Of a stretch of 41,653 bases of DNA, positions 23,731-31,478 are shown one piece after another. Origin of the DNA: Pseudomonas violetae (GTDB lineage: Bacteria > Pseudomonadota > Gammaproteobacteria > Pseudomonadales > Pseudomonadaceae); assembly GCF_023072615.1 (NCBI RefSeq), contig NZ_JAKNRW010000044.1:1-41653 (forward strand), read 5' to 3'. Made by a program: the position numbers and the translations under genes. The stretch's first letter is position 1. Every line of letters starts with the position of its first letter. The notes beneath the pieces were generated by a model. The model was not told the DNA's origin. It made no database searches and saw only the letters and a list, made by a program, of their open reading frames with translations.

Positions 23731-25161
23731 ATGACCGCTGACATCGCCTATCTGCAAAATTTGCAGCAGCCGTTGGATGAATTACGCAGCCTATTTGATG
23801 CTCAACGCGCTGCGTACGCTACCAACCCGATGCCACCTGCGGCTCAGCGTCAGCAATGGCTGAAAGCGCTAAGGGACCTGCTCAGCAATGAGCGTCAGGC
23901 CCTGATCGACGCCATCAGCCAGGACTTCAGTCACCGCAGCGCCGATGAAACCCTGCTCGCCGAACTGATGCCCAGCCTGCATGGTATCCATTACGCAAGC
24001 CAGCACCTCAAAAGCTGGATGAAACCCTCGCGGCGCAAGGTCGGGGTTGCCTTCCAGCCAGCCAGCGCCAAAGTCGTATACCAGCCATTGGGCGTGGTCG
24101 GCGTGATCGTGCCGTGGAACTATCCGTTGTACCTGGCCATTGGGCCGCTGGTGGGCGCGTTGTCGGCGGGCAACCGGGTGATGCTCAAGCTCAGTGAATC
24201 CACGCCTGCCACCGGATTGCTGCTCAAGCAACTGCTGGGGCGCATCTTCCCCCAGGATCTGGTCTGCGTCGTGCTCGGCGAAGCTGATATTGGCGTAGCA
24301 TTTTCCCGACTGCGCTTTGACCATCTGTTGTTCACCGGCGCCACCAGCATCGGCAAGCACGTAATGCGCGCGGCGGCCGAGAACCTCACACCGGTGACCC
24401 TCGAGCTCGGCGGCAAATCCCCCGCTATCGTGTCCAGCGATGTGCCGCTTAAAGATGCTGCCGAGCGCATCGCCTTCGGCAAGACCCTCAATGCCGGGCA
24501 AACCTGCGTGGCTCCGGACTACGTGCTGGTGCCGCAAGACCGGGTCGGAGGTTTCGTTGAAGCTTATCGCCAGGCCGTTCGCGGGTTCTATCCAACACTG
24601 GCGGACAACCCGGACTACACCGCCATCATTAATGACCGCCAACTGGCGCGCCTCAACGGCTACATAAGCGACGCCACCAGCAAAGGCGCGCTGTTGATTC
24701 CGCTGTTCGAGCAGGGACAGGGTCGGCGCATGGGCCATAGCCTGCTGCTCAACGTCAGCGATGACATGACCGTGATGCAGGACGAAATCTTCGGCCCAGT
24801 GTTGCCTATCGTGCCCTATACCGATCTTGATCAGGCATTTACATACATCAACCAGCGCCCCCGCCCGCTCGCCCTGTATTACTTCGGCTACAACAAGCGC
24901 GAACAGGATCGCGTTCTTCATGAAACCCACTCCGGCGGTGTCTGCCTCAATGACACCTTGCTGCACGTGGCTCAGGACGACATGCCATTTGGGGGTATCG
25001 GCGCATCGGGCATGGGTCACTACCACGGTCACGAGGGTTTTCTGACGTTCAGCAAAGCCAAGGGGGTGTTGATCAAGCAGCGTTTTAATGCGGCCAAGCT
25101 GATCTATCCACCTTATGGCAAAACCATCCAAAGACTCATCCAGAAACTGTTCATTCGCTAA
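23731..25161 (+). CDS. laoC: Long-chain aldehyde dehydrogenase (coniferyl-aldehyde-dehydrogenase-like)
   Basis: Oxidises the aldehyde made by LaoA to the fatty acid, using NAD(P)+. The 476-residue ALDH has the catalytic Cys259 in NAGQTCVAPDYV, the general base Glu225 in LELGGKSPA, Asn130 in VPWNYPLYLA and the EIFGPVLPI motif near residue 350. Family relatives are often labelled coniferyl aldehyde dehydrogenase. The C-terminus (KLIYPPYGKTIQRLIQKLFIR) is basic and amphipathic and may touch the membrane, as in fatty-aldehyde dehydrogenases. A GGAGC ribosome site precedes the ATG. laoB follows after 25 bp. Confidence 0.88.
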   Translation: MTADIAYLQNLQQPLDELRSLFDAQRAAYATNPMPPAAQRQQWLKALRDLLSNERQALIDAISQDFSHRSADETLLAELMPSLHGIHYASQHLKSWMKPSRRKVGVAFQPASAKVVYQPLGVVGVIVPWNYPLYLAIGPLVGALSAGNRVMLKLSESTPATGLLLKQLLGRIFPQDLVCVVLGEADIGVAFSRLRFDHLLFTGATSIGKHVMRAAAENLTPVTLELGGKSPAIVSSDVPLKDAAERIAFGKTLNAGQTCVAPDYVLVPQDRVGGFVEAYRQAVRGFYPTLADNPDYTAIINDRQLARLNGYISDATSKGALLIPLFEQGQGRRMGHSLLLNVSDDMTVMQDEIFGPVLPIVPYTDLDQAFTYINQRPRPLALYYFGYNKREQDRVLHETHSGGVCLNDTLLHVAQDDMPFGGIGASGMGHYHGHEGFLTFSKAKGVLIKQRFNAAKLIYPPYGKTIQRLIQKLFIR

Positions 25162-25186
25162 ACCTTATCGCCGGGTAATAACAATA

Positions 25187-25732
25187 ATGAGCCCCAGCCT
25201 GTCCGATACACCTGAACTGTCACGTCGCGGCCTGCTGAAATTCAGCCTGGGAGCAACTGCTTTCCTTGCCACGGCCGGATTGGGCGCCAGCCTCAGCGGC
25301 TGCTCCTCAACTACTCCAGCCAGCGGTTTCGCGATCCTGCGCCGAGGCGACCTGCTGTTTTTGCGCGCACTGATTCCAGTGCTGCTCGATGGCGCGGTAG
25401 CCACCGAAAAAATGGCGCAAGCCGTCGATAACACGCTAAAAAATCTGGATAACAGCCTGAATCACCTCTCGCCGGAGATGCTCAAGCTGACACAGCAGTT
25501 GTTCGACGTTCTGGGATTGACCGTCACTCGCGGTCCGCTGACCGGAGTCTGGGGGAGCTGGGAGAATGCCAGCGCCGATGAAATCCGGCAGTTCCTCGAT
25601 CGCTGGGAAAACAGTTCGCTGAGTTTGCTGCGCATGGGCCATAACTCGCTGCTGCAGTTGGTGATGATGGCTTGGTATAGCCGGCAGGAGTCGTGGGCAC
25701 ATTGCGGGTATCCGGGGCCGCCTGCAGTCTGA
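25187..25732 (+). CDS. laoB: LaoB, small Tat-signal protein of the alcohol oxidation system
   Basis: A 181-residue protein encoded between the aldehyde and alcohol dehydrogenases. The N-terminus has a twin-arginine motif (LSRRGLLKFS, Arg13-Arg14), a hydrophobic stretch, then LSGC at residues 36-39, a fit to a lipoprotein cleavage site with Cys39. It therefore looks like a Tat-exported lipoprotein, although the Tat region may instead act as an anchor. The remainder resembles the small subunit-3-like partners of GMC dehydrogenases. LaoB is required with LaoA in P. aeruginosa, where a helper role is reported. The start at 25187 is chosen because it begins the Tat signal; the ribosome site is weak, which may suggest coupling to laoC. 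Confidence 0.82.
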   Translation: MSPSLSDTPELSRRGLLKFSLGATAFLATAGLGASLSGCSSTTPASGFAILRRGDLLFLRALIPVLLDGAVATEKMAQAVDNTLKNLDNSLNHLSPEMLKLTQQLFDVLGLTVTRGPLTGVWGSWENASADEIRQFLDRWENSSLSLLRMGHNSLLQLVMMAWYSRQESWAHCGYPGPPAV

Positions 25733-25745
25733 GACCGGGGGAATG

Positions 25746-25798
25746 CCATCGCGAACAGGCTCACTCCCACCTTTATCGCGTAACCCTGCTCGCGATGG
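25746..25798. repeat. Degenerate REP pair inside the lao operon
   Basis: CCATCGCGAACAGG at 25746-25759 pairs with CCTGCTCGCGATGG at 25785-25798 with one mismatch. It fills the 113-bp gap between laoB and laoA and could lower or stabilise parts of the transcript. Confidence 0.75.
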
Positions 25799-25845
25799 CG
25801 TCGGTAGCCTCACCACAAAACCAAAACAATAACGAGAACCCGAAC

Positions 25846-27441
25846 ATGCCCGTACCTGATCCGTTCCGTGAAGGCCTGGCCCGCGGCTGGAAAACCTACA
25901 ACGGTTCGCAACTGACCGAGGACCTGACCCTGGAAGCCGACGTGGCGATTATCGGCAGCGGAGCAGGTGGCGGCACTACTGCGGAAATTCTCAGCGCCGC
26001 CGGATACAAGGTGCTGCTTATCGAAGAAGGCCCACTCAAGACCAGCAGCGATTTCAAGATGCTCGAAGACCAGGCCTACACCAGCCTGTATCAGGAAGGC
26101 ATCGCCCGCATGAGCAAGGACGGCGCCATTACCATCCTGCAAGGGCGCGCAGTGGGCGGTACCACGCTGATCAACTGGACATCGAGCTTCCGCACCCCGC
26201 CCCCGACGCTCGAACACTGGGCCCGGGAACATGACGTAATAGGCCACAGCCCCACCGACATGGCGCCCTGGTTTGAGAAAATGGAGCAGCGCCTGGGGGT
26301 CTCCCCATGGATGGTACCGCCCAACGCCAATAATGACGTGATCCGCAAAGGCTGCGAGAAACTGGGCTACAGCTGGCATGTGATTGCGCGCAACGTTCGC
26401 GGCTGCTGGAACCTGGGATATTGCGGCATGGGCTGTCCGACCAACGCCAAGCAGTCGATGCTGGTGACCACCATTCCCGCGACCCTGGAAAAAGGCGGTG
26501 AATTACTTTATCTGGCGCGCGCTGAAAAGCTCTTGATCAAGGACGGCAAGGTCACCGGCCTGAATTGTGTCGCTATGGATGAGCGCTGCGTTGCGCCAAC
26601 GGGCAGGACTGTCACGGTCAAGGCACGGCATTACGTACTGGCTGGTGGAGGCATCAACAGTCCGGCACTGCTGCTGCGCTCCGCCGCCCCCGACCCTCAC
26701 AAACGCCTGGGCAAACGCACGTTCCTGCACCTGGTGAACATGTCCGTCGGCTTGTTCGATGAGGTGATCAACCCGTTCTACGGCGCCCCGCAGTCGATTT
26801 ATTCCGATCATTTCCAGTGGCAAGACGGTACCAGCGGCAAGATGTCCTACAAACTGGAGGTGCCACCTCTGCACCCGGCACTGGCCACCACCCTGCTGGG
26901 CGGCTTCGGCGAAGAAAACTCCCGACACATGGAAAATCTGCCGCACACCCACGCCATGCTGGCGCTGCTGCGCGACGGTTTCCACCCGGACAGTCCTGGT
27001 GGCAGCGTCGAATTGCGCGGGGATGACACCCCGGTCCTCGACTACCAGGTTTCTGCCTACGCCTGGGACGGCTTGCGCCGGGCGTTCCACAGCATGGCCG
27101 AAATCCAGTTCGCCGGCGGCGCCAATGCGGTAATGCCAATGCACGCTGATGCTCGACACGTTAAAACCCTGGCCGAAGCGCGCACGCTGATCGACGGTTT
27201 GAGCCTGGAGCTGTACCGCACCCGCTTGGGAAGTGCTCATGTGATGGGAGGCTGCGCCATGGGCGAAGATCCGAAAAACGCCGTGACCGACAGCCTCGGC
27301 CGTCACCACCAGATCAGCAATCTGTCGATCCATGATGGCTCGCTGTTCCCCACCAGCATTGGTGCAAACCCACAATTATCGGTATACGGACTGACCGCGC
27401 AATTGGCCACTTTCCTCGCCGATCGTTTAAAAAACCCGTGA
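25846..27441 (+). CDS. laoA: GMC-family long-chain alcohol dehydrogenase
   Basis: Oxidises long-chain alcohols, such as those freed from alkyl sulfates or made from alkanes, to aldehydes. The 531-residue flavoprotein has the FAD motif VAIIGSGAGGGTTAEIL (GSGAGG at 37-42) and LLIEEG at the end of the first Rossmann unit. A GMC signature appears in LQGRAVGGTTLINWTSSF near 105-120, and the C-terminal HVMGGCAMGED and PTSIGANPQLSVYGLTAQLA hold the active-site residues. Several cysteines occur in GCWNLGYCGMGCPTNAKQS near 190, a feature of cytochrome-linked or quinone-linked GMC enzymes. The start at 25846 gives a normal N-terminus; the frame is open upstream through the REP. The electron acceptor is not evident. 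Confidence 0.88.
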   Translation: MPVPDPFREGLARGWKTYNGSQLTEDLTLEADVAIIGSGAGGGTTAEILSAAGYKVLLIEEGPLKTSSDFKMLEDQAYTSLYQEGIARMSKDGAITILQGRAVGGTTLINWTSSFRTPPPTLEHWAREHDVIGHSPTDMAPWFEKMEQRLGVSPWMVPPNANNDVIRKGCEKLGYSWHVIARNVRGCWNLGYCGMGCPTNAKQSMLVTTIPATLEKGGELLYLARAEKLLIKDGKVTGLNCVAMDERCVAPTGRTVTVKARHYVLAGGGINSPALLLRSAAPDPHKRLGKRTFLHLVNMSVGLFDEVINPFYGAPQSIYSDHFQWQDGTSGKMSYKLEVPPLHPALATTLLGGFGEENSRHMENLPHTHAMLALLRDGFHPDSPGGSVELRGDDTPVLDYQVSAYAWDGLRRAFHSMAEIQFAGGANAVMPMHADARHVKTLAEARTLIDGLSLELYRTRLGSAHVMGGCAMGEDPKNAVTDSLGRHHQISNLSIHDGSLFPTSIGANPQLSVYGLTAQLATFLADRLKNP

Positions 27442-27556
27442 AAACGAGGAATATTCCCATCGTCTATAGTGCTTTCTTACCCAACTGGCGACTTGGCCGA
27501 CCGGGAAGGCTGCGATACCATCCGACTCCCCAACGGACTCCCGCCAGGACGACGCG

Positions 27557-28036
27557 ATGAACCGAGTGTTGTACCCAGGTACCTTCGACCCTATTACCAA
27601 GGGCCATGGCGATCTGGTCGAACGCGCCTCGCGCCTGTTCGATCACGTGATCATTGCCGTCGCCGCCAGCCCGAAGAAAAACCCCTTGTTTCCCCTGGAA
27701 CAACGGGTGGAGCTGGCTCGCGAGGTCACCAAACATCTGCCGAACGTGGAAGTGGTCGGTTTCTCGACGCTGCTGGCGCATTTCGCCAAAGAGAAAAACG
27801 CCAACGTTTTTCTCCGTGGTTTGCGCGCAGTGTCGGACTTCGAATACGAATTTCAGCTGGCCAACATGAACCGTCAGCTGGCACCGGACGTGGAAAGTCT
27901 GTTTCTCACTCCGTCCGAGCGATATTCGTTCATCTCTTCGACGCTGGTCCGTGAAATTGCGGCCCTTGGCGGCGATATCACCAAGTTCGTGCACCCTGCG
28001 GTGGCGGACGCCCTGACCGAACGCTTCAAAAAGTAA
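27557..28036 (+). CDS. coaD: Phosphopantetheine adenylyltransferase
   Basis: Fourth step of coenzyme A synthesis, transferring AMP to 4'-phosphopantetheine. The 159-residue protein starts MNRVLYPGTFDPITKGHGDL, containing the nucleotidyltransferase T/HxGH motif (TKGH, residues 14-17). It also has FLRGLRAVSDFEYEFQLANMNRQL, EYSFISSTLVREIA-like ERYSFISSTLVREIA, and ends as usual. The gene follows laoA after 115 bp. A TATAGT at 27471-27476 in that gap could be a -10 element, though I see no matching -35. Confidence 0.97.
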   Translation: MNRVLYPGTFDPITKGHGDLVERASRLFDHVIIAVAASPKKNPLFPLEQRVELAREVTKHLPNVEVVGFSTLLAHFAKEKNANVFLRGLRAVSDFEYEFQLANMNRQLAPDVESLFLTPSERYSFISSTLVREIAALGGDITKFVHPAVADALTERFKK

Positions 28037-28040
28037 ACCG

Positions 28041-28072
28041 GTAGGAGCCGGCCGTAACAAGCTGGCTCCTAC
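28041..28072. repeat. REP-like hairpin after coaD
   Basis: GTAGGAGCCGGC (28041-28052) pairs with GCTGGCTCCTAC (28061-28072) with one G-T wobble and an 8-base loop. It stands 5 bp after the coaD stop and 71 bp before the ferredoxin gene. Confidence 0.72.
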
Positions 28073-28142
28073 AGCGCCAATGCGGCACAATTGCGCGCAT
28101 TGGTTTATAGCGCCCGGGTCTTGCACCCTGGCTGGAGTTAGC

Positions 28143-28394
28143 ATGTCCCTGATAATCACCGACGATTGCATCAACTGCGACGTCTGCGAACCTGAGTGCC
28201 CGAACGCTGCGATCTCCCAAGGCGAAGAGATCTATGTGATCGACCCCAACCTGTGCACCCAGTGCGTCGGCCACTACGACGAGCCGCAGTGCCAGCAAGT
28301 GTGCCCGGTGGATTGCATTCCGCTGGATGAGGCGCATCCGGAAACTCAAGAGCAGTTGATGGCTAAATATCGGGTGATTACCGGTAAGGCCTGA
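28143..28394 (+). CDS. YfhL-type 2[4Fe-4S] ferredoxin
   Basis: An 83-residue electron carrier. Cluster I cysteines are Cys9, 12, 15 and 19 (CINCDVCEPECP). Cluster II uses Cys38, 41, 50 and 54, with eight residues between Cys41 and Cys50 and an extra CPVDC pattern. This insert and the C-terminal helix (HPETQEQLMAKYRVI) define the Allochromatium/YfhL type of ferredoxin. The start at 28143 has a TGGAG ribosome site. Redox partner unknown; the P. aeruginosa equivalent lies next to coaD as well. Confidence 0.94.
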   Translation: MSLIITDDCINCDVCEPECPNAAISQGEEIYVIDPNLCTQCVGHYDEPQCQQVCPVDCIPLDEAHPETQEQLMAKYRVITGKA

Positions 28395-28409
28395 TTTCTG
28401 TTGTGTGGT

Positions 28410-28494
28410 TGATGGCCCCTTGGCGGCAAGCCCACTACCACAGTGTGCGCAGCGAATCCTTGTGCGAGCAGGCTTGCCCGCGAAGGGGCCATCA
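28410..28494. repeat. REP pair, variant
   Basis: Outer arms TGATGGCCCCTT (28410-28421) and AAGGGGCCATCA (28483-28494) pair perfectly. The inner parts GGCAAGCCCAC and GCGAGCAGGCTTGCCCGCG are diverged REP cores. Located at the convergent junction with the small exported-protein gene. Confidence 0.78.
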
Positions 28495-28518
28495 GCCATA
28501 CCAAAGCTCTGAACACCT

Positions 28519-28842
28519 TCATTCCCTCTGCTCAAACCCCTCCCCGATACATCCCAAACACCGTACAAACGCTGCCCGCGCCGGATCCACCACCAGCGCC
28601 TGACCCGCATCCCCAATGCCGCCGCCCAACGCAGTAAACGGAAGCGACAGCACAAACGCACCGGCACCGATCACCGTCGCCACCACCAGCAAGGGTCGGG
28701 CGATCAGCAAGTCGCCGATCATGGCGTAAGCCGGAGGATTCTGGATGGTGTAGCGCGGGTCGCCGCTGCCATTGCTGGCTGCCAGTACCGGCGCAGCGAC
28801 GCTTAACAACAACACGACGACAAGGGTTCGAAACGAATTCAT
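28519..28842 (-). CDS. Small exported protein of unknown function
   Basis: A 107-residue protein with a signal peptide (MNSFRTLVVVLLLSVAAPVLAA, cut near residue 21), then YTIQNPPAYAMIGDLLIARPLL, a hydrophobic stretch of about 24 residues (LVVATVIGAGAFVLSLPFTALGGG) and a C-terminal part with DPARAAFVRCLGC. Similar short proteins in Pseudomonas are labelled multidrug transporter, but nothing here shows transport. The ATG at 28842 is preceded by AAGGA; a longer form from 28872 is possible. It is 52 bp downstream of mutM on the opposite side of that gene's stop, same strand. Confidence 0.75.
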   Translation of the reverse strand: MNSFRTLVVVLLLSVAAPVLAASNGSGDPRYTIQNPPAYAMIGDLLIARPLLVVATVIGAGAFVLSLPFTALGGGIGDAGQALVVDPARAAFVRCLGCIGEGFEQRE

Positions 28843-28894
28843 GGCACGGTCCTTCGGCTGGGCAGTGAACATTGACTATAGCCTGTCGAACCTG

Positions 28895-29707
28895 TCAGCT
28901 TTGACAACGGGGGCAAAAGACGCTGGCGCGCTGTCCCAGCTTCACTTCCCGCAACCCGGTTCCGCAGACCTTACAGTGCTCGCCGCTGCGGCCGTAGACA
29001 AATAATTCCTGCTGGAAATAACCCGGCTGCCCGTCACCGCCGATAAAGTCGCGCAAGGTGGTGCCGCCGCGCTCGATGGCGTGGATCAAGATGCGCTTGA
29101 TCTCGATCGCCAGTTTCAGATAACGCGCCCGGGAAATGCTCTTGGCCTCGCGGCGCGGGTCGATTCCGGCGGCGAACAGCGCTTCGGTCGCGTAGATATT
29201 ACCCACGCCCACCACCACTGCGTTATCCATGATGAACGGCTTGACCGCCATAGATCGCCCGCGGGACTGTTGAAACAGGCGCTCGCCGTCGAACAGCTCG
29301 GTCAACGGCTCCGGCCCCAGGCGTGTCAGCAGTTCGTGATTGAGCGGATCAAGGCTCCACAGCATTGCACCGAACCGTCGCGGGTCGGTGTAGCGCAGCG
29401 CCAAGCCTGATTCCAACTCGATGTCCACGTGCTCATGCTTGGCGGCCGGGGTGCCGACTTCCACCAGGCGCAAATTGCCGGACATGCCCAAGTGGCTGAT
29501 CAAGGTGCCGACTTCGGCATTGATCAGCAGGTACTTGGCTCGCCGCTCCACCAGCACGATGCGCTGCCCGGATAGCCGCACGTCCAGGTCCTCGGGTATC
29601 GGCCAGCGCAGGCGTCGATCACGCACAATCACCCGGCTGACGCGCTGGCCTTCAAGGTGTGGCGCGATCCCGCGGCGAGTTGTTTCAACTTCTGGCAGTT
29701 CAGGCAT
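28895..29707 (-). CDS. mutM: Formamidopyrimidine-DNA glycosylase
   Basis: Removes 8-oxoguanine and formamidopyrimidines from DNA and nicks the site. The 270-residue Fpg protein starts MPELPEVETT, with the catalytic Pro2 and Glu3. The beta-hairpin lysine is in RRAKYLLI near residue 58. The helix-two-turn-helix region includes VGVGNIYATEALFAAGI. The C-terminal zinc finger has the Cys pair in CKVCGTG and the pair in FCPRCQS. It lies 41 bp after the HDOD gene on the same strand. Confidence 0.97.
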   Translation of the reverse strand: MPELPEVETTRRGIAPHLEGQRVSRVIVRDRRLRWPIPEDLDVRLSGQRIVLVERRAKYLLINAEVGTLISHLGMSGNLRLVEVGTPAAKHEHVDIELESGLALRYTDPRRFGAMLWSLDPLNHELLTRLGPEPLTELFDGERLFQQSRGRSMAVKPFIMDNAVVVGVGNIYATEALFAAGIDPRREAKSISRARYLKLAIEIKRILIHAIERGGTTLRDFIGGDGQPGYFQQELFVYGRSGEHCKVCGTGLREVKLGQRASVFCPRCQS

Positions 29708-29748
29708 GGCGAACTCGAATCAGGACGTTGTCAAAGAAGGATCAGCAC

Positions 29749-30618
29749 TCAGCGGTGATTGCCAAGGTCGCGAATCGTTTGCTTGAGGGTCTCGAAGTCG
29801 TAGTCCGAGAGGCCGACATAATCGAGCACCAGATGGCTGATGCTGTTCCACTCGTGGTCGATTTTCTGATTGCCCAGCACCCGATAAGACACGCAGATAT
29901 GCTCGGCCATCTTGAGGATCGCCAGCAGATTCTTCAACTGACTGTTGCGTGACGAGTCGTCGCTGAAGATCGCCAGAGCATTGTGATGGTTGGCGATCGC
30001 ATGGGACACGTGTTCCGGCAGGCGCCAGGACTTGGCCGTGTAGTAGCCCACAACAGCATGATTGGTGTTGAACCGGCTGTTTTCCGTATCGACCACCCGA
30101 CATTCCGCGCTAGCGTTGGCGTAAGCCTCCTCCAGTACGCTCATGTAGGCGGGGAAGCGCTGCAGCATCAGCGGCACACCGCAGTCGTGGAACAGGCCCA
30201 AAGCGTAGGCTTCGTCACCTGCCTGACCACCCAGGCGCTTGGCCAGTGTGAGGCAGGTCATCGCCACGTCCTGAGCGGTGTCCCAGAAGCGGTTCAAAGT
30301 GACAATGGTGTCATCGTTCATCTCGCCCTTGATCGACATCGCATTGATCAGGTTGATGACCGAACGGCTACCCAGCAGATTCACCGCGCGCTGAATCGAG
30401 GCGATCTTGTTGCTCAAGCCGTAGTACGGCGAGTTGACGATCTTCAACAGTGAACCGGACAGGCCGGGGTCCTGGGAGATCAGCTTGGCAATTACCTCCA
30501 GGTCCGGGTCCGGCATGTACTGCTCCATTTGCAAATCCACCATGATCTGCGGCTGCGCCGGCACGCTAATGCCTTGCAGGGTCTGTTGAATCTGTTCGGT
30601 GGTCAGCTCTTGGGACAT
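29749..30618 (-). CDS. HDOD domain regulatory protein
   Basis: A 289-residue protein made almost wholly of an HDOD domain, a non-catalytic relative of HD phosphohydrolases used in signalling. It includes LQGISVPAQPQIMVDLQ, KLISQDPGLSGSLLKIVNSPYYGL near residues 50-75, and YALGLFHDCGVPLMLQRF near 150. NHAVVGYYTAKSWRLPEHVSHAIANHHN contains the remnant metal-site helices. No receiver, GGDEF or EAL domain is attached, so partner proteins would be needed. The start at 30618 (MSQELTTEQIQ) is preferred over one nine codons earlier. Target process unknown. Confidence 0.9.
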   Translation of the reverse strand: MSQELTTEQIQQTLQGISVPAQPQIMVDLQMEQYMPDPDLEVIAKLISQDPGLSGSLLKIVNSPYYGLSNKIASIQRAVNLLGSRSVINLINAMSIKGEMNDDTIVTLNRFWDTAQDVAMTCLTLAKRLGGQAGDEAYALGLFHDCGVPLMLQRFPAYMSVLEEAYANASAECRVVDTENSRFNTNHAVVGYYTAKSWRLPEHVSHAIANHHNALAIFSDDSSRNSQLKNLLAILKMAEHICVSYRVLGNQKIDHEWNSISHLVLDYVGLSDYDFETLKQTIRDLGNHR

Positions 30619-30771
30619 AAGTACACGCTCGGGGACAGGCGGCAATTCTAACCTTTATGAAGTTGGATCCGACACACCAGCGGGCACATCGAAGGAACTT
30701 TCATCCGCGCCCAGGCTTCGGACTGAGTAATGCCCACACGCAATAATTCAATCTTTTCAGGAGCTGTAATC

Positions 30772-31311
30772 ATGTCCAATTCCCTGAACGGCAAGCGTGT
30801 CGCGATTCTGGTTACCGATGGTTTCGAACAGGTCGAACTCACGGGCCCAAAACAGGCTCTTGAGGAGGTCGGCGCCCAAGTCGATATCCTGTCGGCCGAG
30901 GAAGGCCAGGTCAAAGGTTGGAATCACGACGAGCCCGCAGATGATTTCAAGGTCGACGGCACTTTCAAGGGGGCCAGCGTCGACCATTACGACGCCATTA
31001 TCCTGCCAGGCGGCGTGCAGAACTCCGACACCATCCGCCTCGACCAGAACGCCCAGCATCTGGTCAAGACCGGCACCTCGGCCGGCAAGCCGATCGCAGT
31101 GATTTGCCATGGTGGCTGGTTGCTGGTGTCTGCCGGACTGGTCAACGGCAAGACCATGACCAGCTACAAGACGCTCAGAGACGATCTGGTAAATGCAGGG
31201 GCTAACTGGGTCGACAAGGAAGTGGTGAAGGACGGCAACTTGATCAGCAGCCGCCAGCCGGATGATATTCCTGCGTTCAATCGGGAGTTGATTGCCGCAC
31301 TCTCCGAGTAA
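30772..31311 (+). CDS. DJ-1/PfpI family protein
   Basis: A 179-residue PfpI/DJ-1 protein with the nucleophile Cys112 in AVICHGGWLLV, followed by His113, and the acidic residue Glu19 in DGFEQVE. This Cys-His-Glu setting is that of the PfpI/YhbO subgroup, described as proteases or glyoxalase/deglycase-like stress proteins. The exact activity is disputed in the family. AGGAG precedes the ATG at 30772, which begins MSNSLNGKRVAILVTDGFEQ. Divergent from the HDOD gene, with 153 bp between the starts. Confidence 0.9.
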   Translation: MSNSLNGKRVAILVTDGFEQVELTGPKQALEEVGAQVDILSAEEGQVKGWNHDEPADDFKVDGTFKGASVDHYDAIILPGGVQNSDTIRLDQNAQHLVKTGTSAGKPIAVICHGGWLLVSAGLVNGKTMTSYKTLRDDLVNAGANWVDKEVVKDGNLISSRQPDDIPAFNRELIAALSE

Positions 31312-31325
31312 TAATTCGAGACCGC

Positions 31326-31410
31326 CTTCGCGGGCAAGCCCGCTCCCACAGGGATCTGCTGTGCATGCATTATTTGCATTCGGCACCAAAGCGCTGTGGG
31401 AGCCGGCGTT
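31326..31410. repeat. REP elements, GCGGGCAAGCCCGC variant
   Basis: A REP at 31326-31351 (TTCGCGGGCAAGCCCGCTCCCACAG, with the self-complementary core GCGGGCAAGCCCGC) is followed by a partial inverted copy CTGTGGGAGCCGGCG at 31394-31408. It lies between the pfpI-like gene and rlmI, both on the plus strand. Confidence 0.78.
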
Positions 31411-31478
31411 TCATCACCTCCAAGCCCGCCACCGACCCCAACACGCTATACTCCCGCTCTTTTTTCCGGAGCGACGTC

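Noticed and set aside
23869..25131. A 420-codon open frame antisense to laoC
   Set aside because: Composition follows the third-position bias of laoC; the laoC active-site motifs settle the coding strand.
28080..28142. Longer start for the ferredoxin giving 21 extra residues
   Set aside because: The extra residues overlap the likely leader, while MSLIITDDCI with a TGGAG ribosome site is the standard start.
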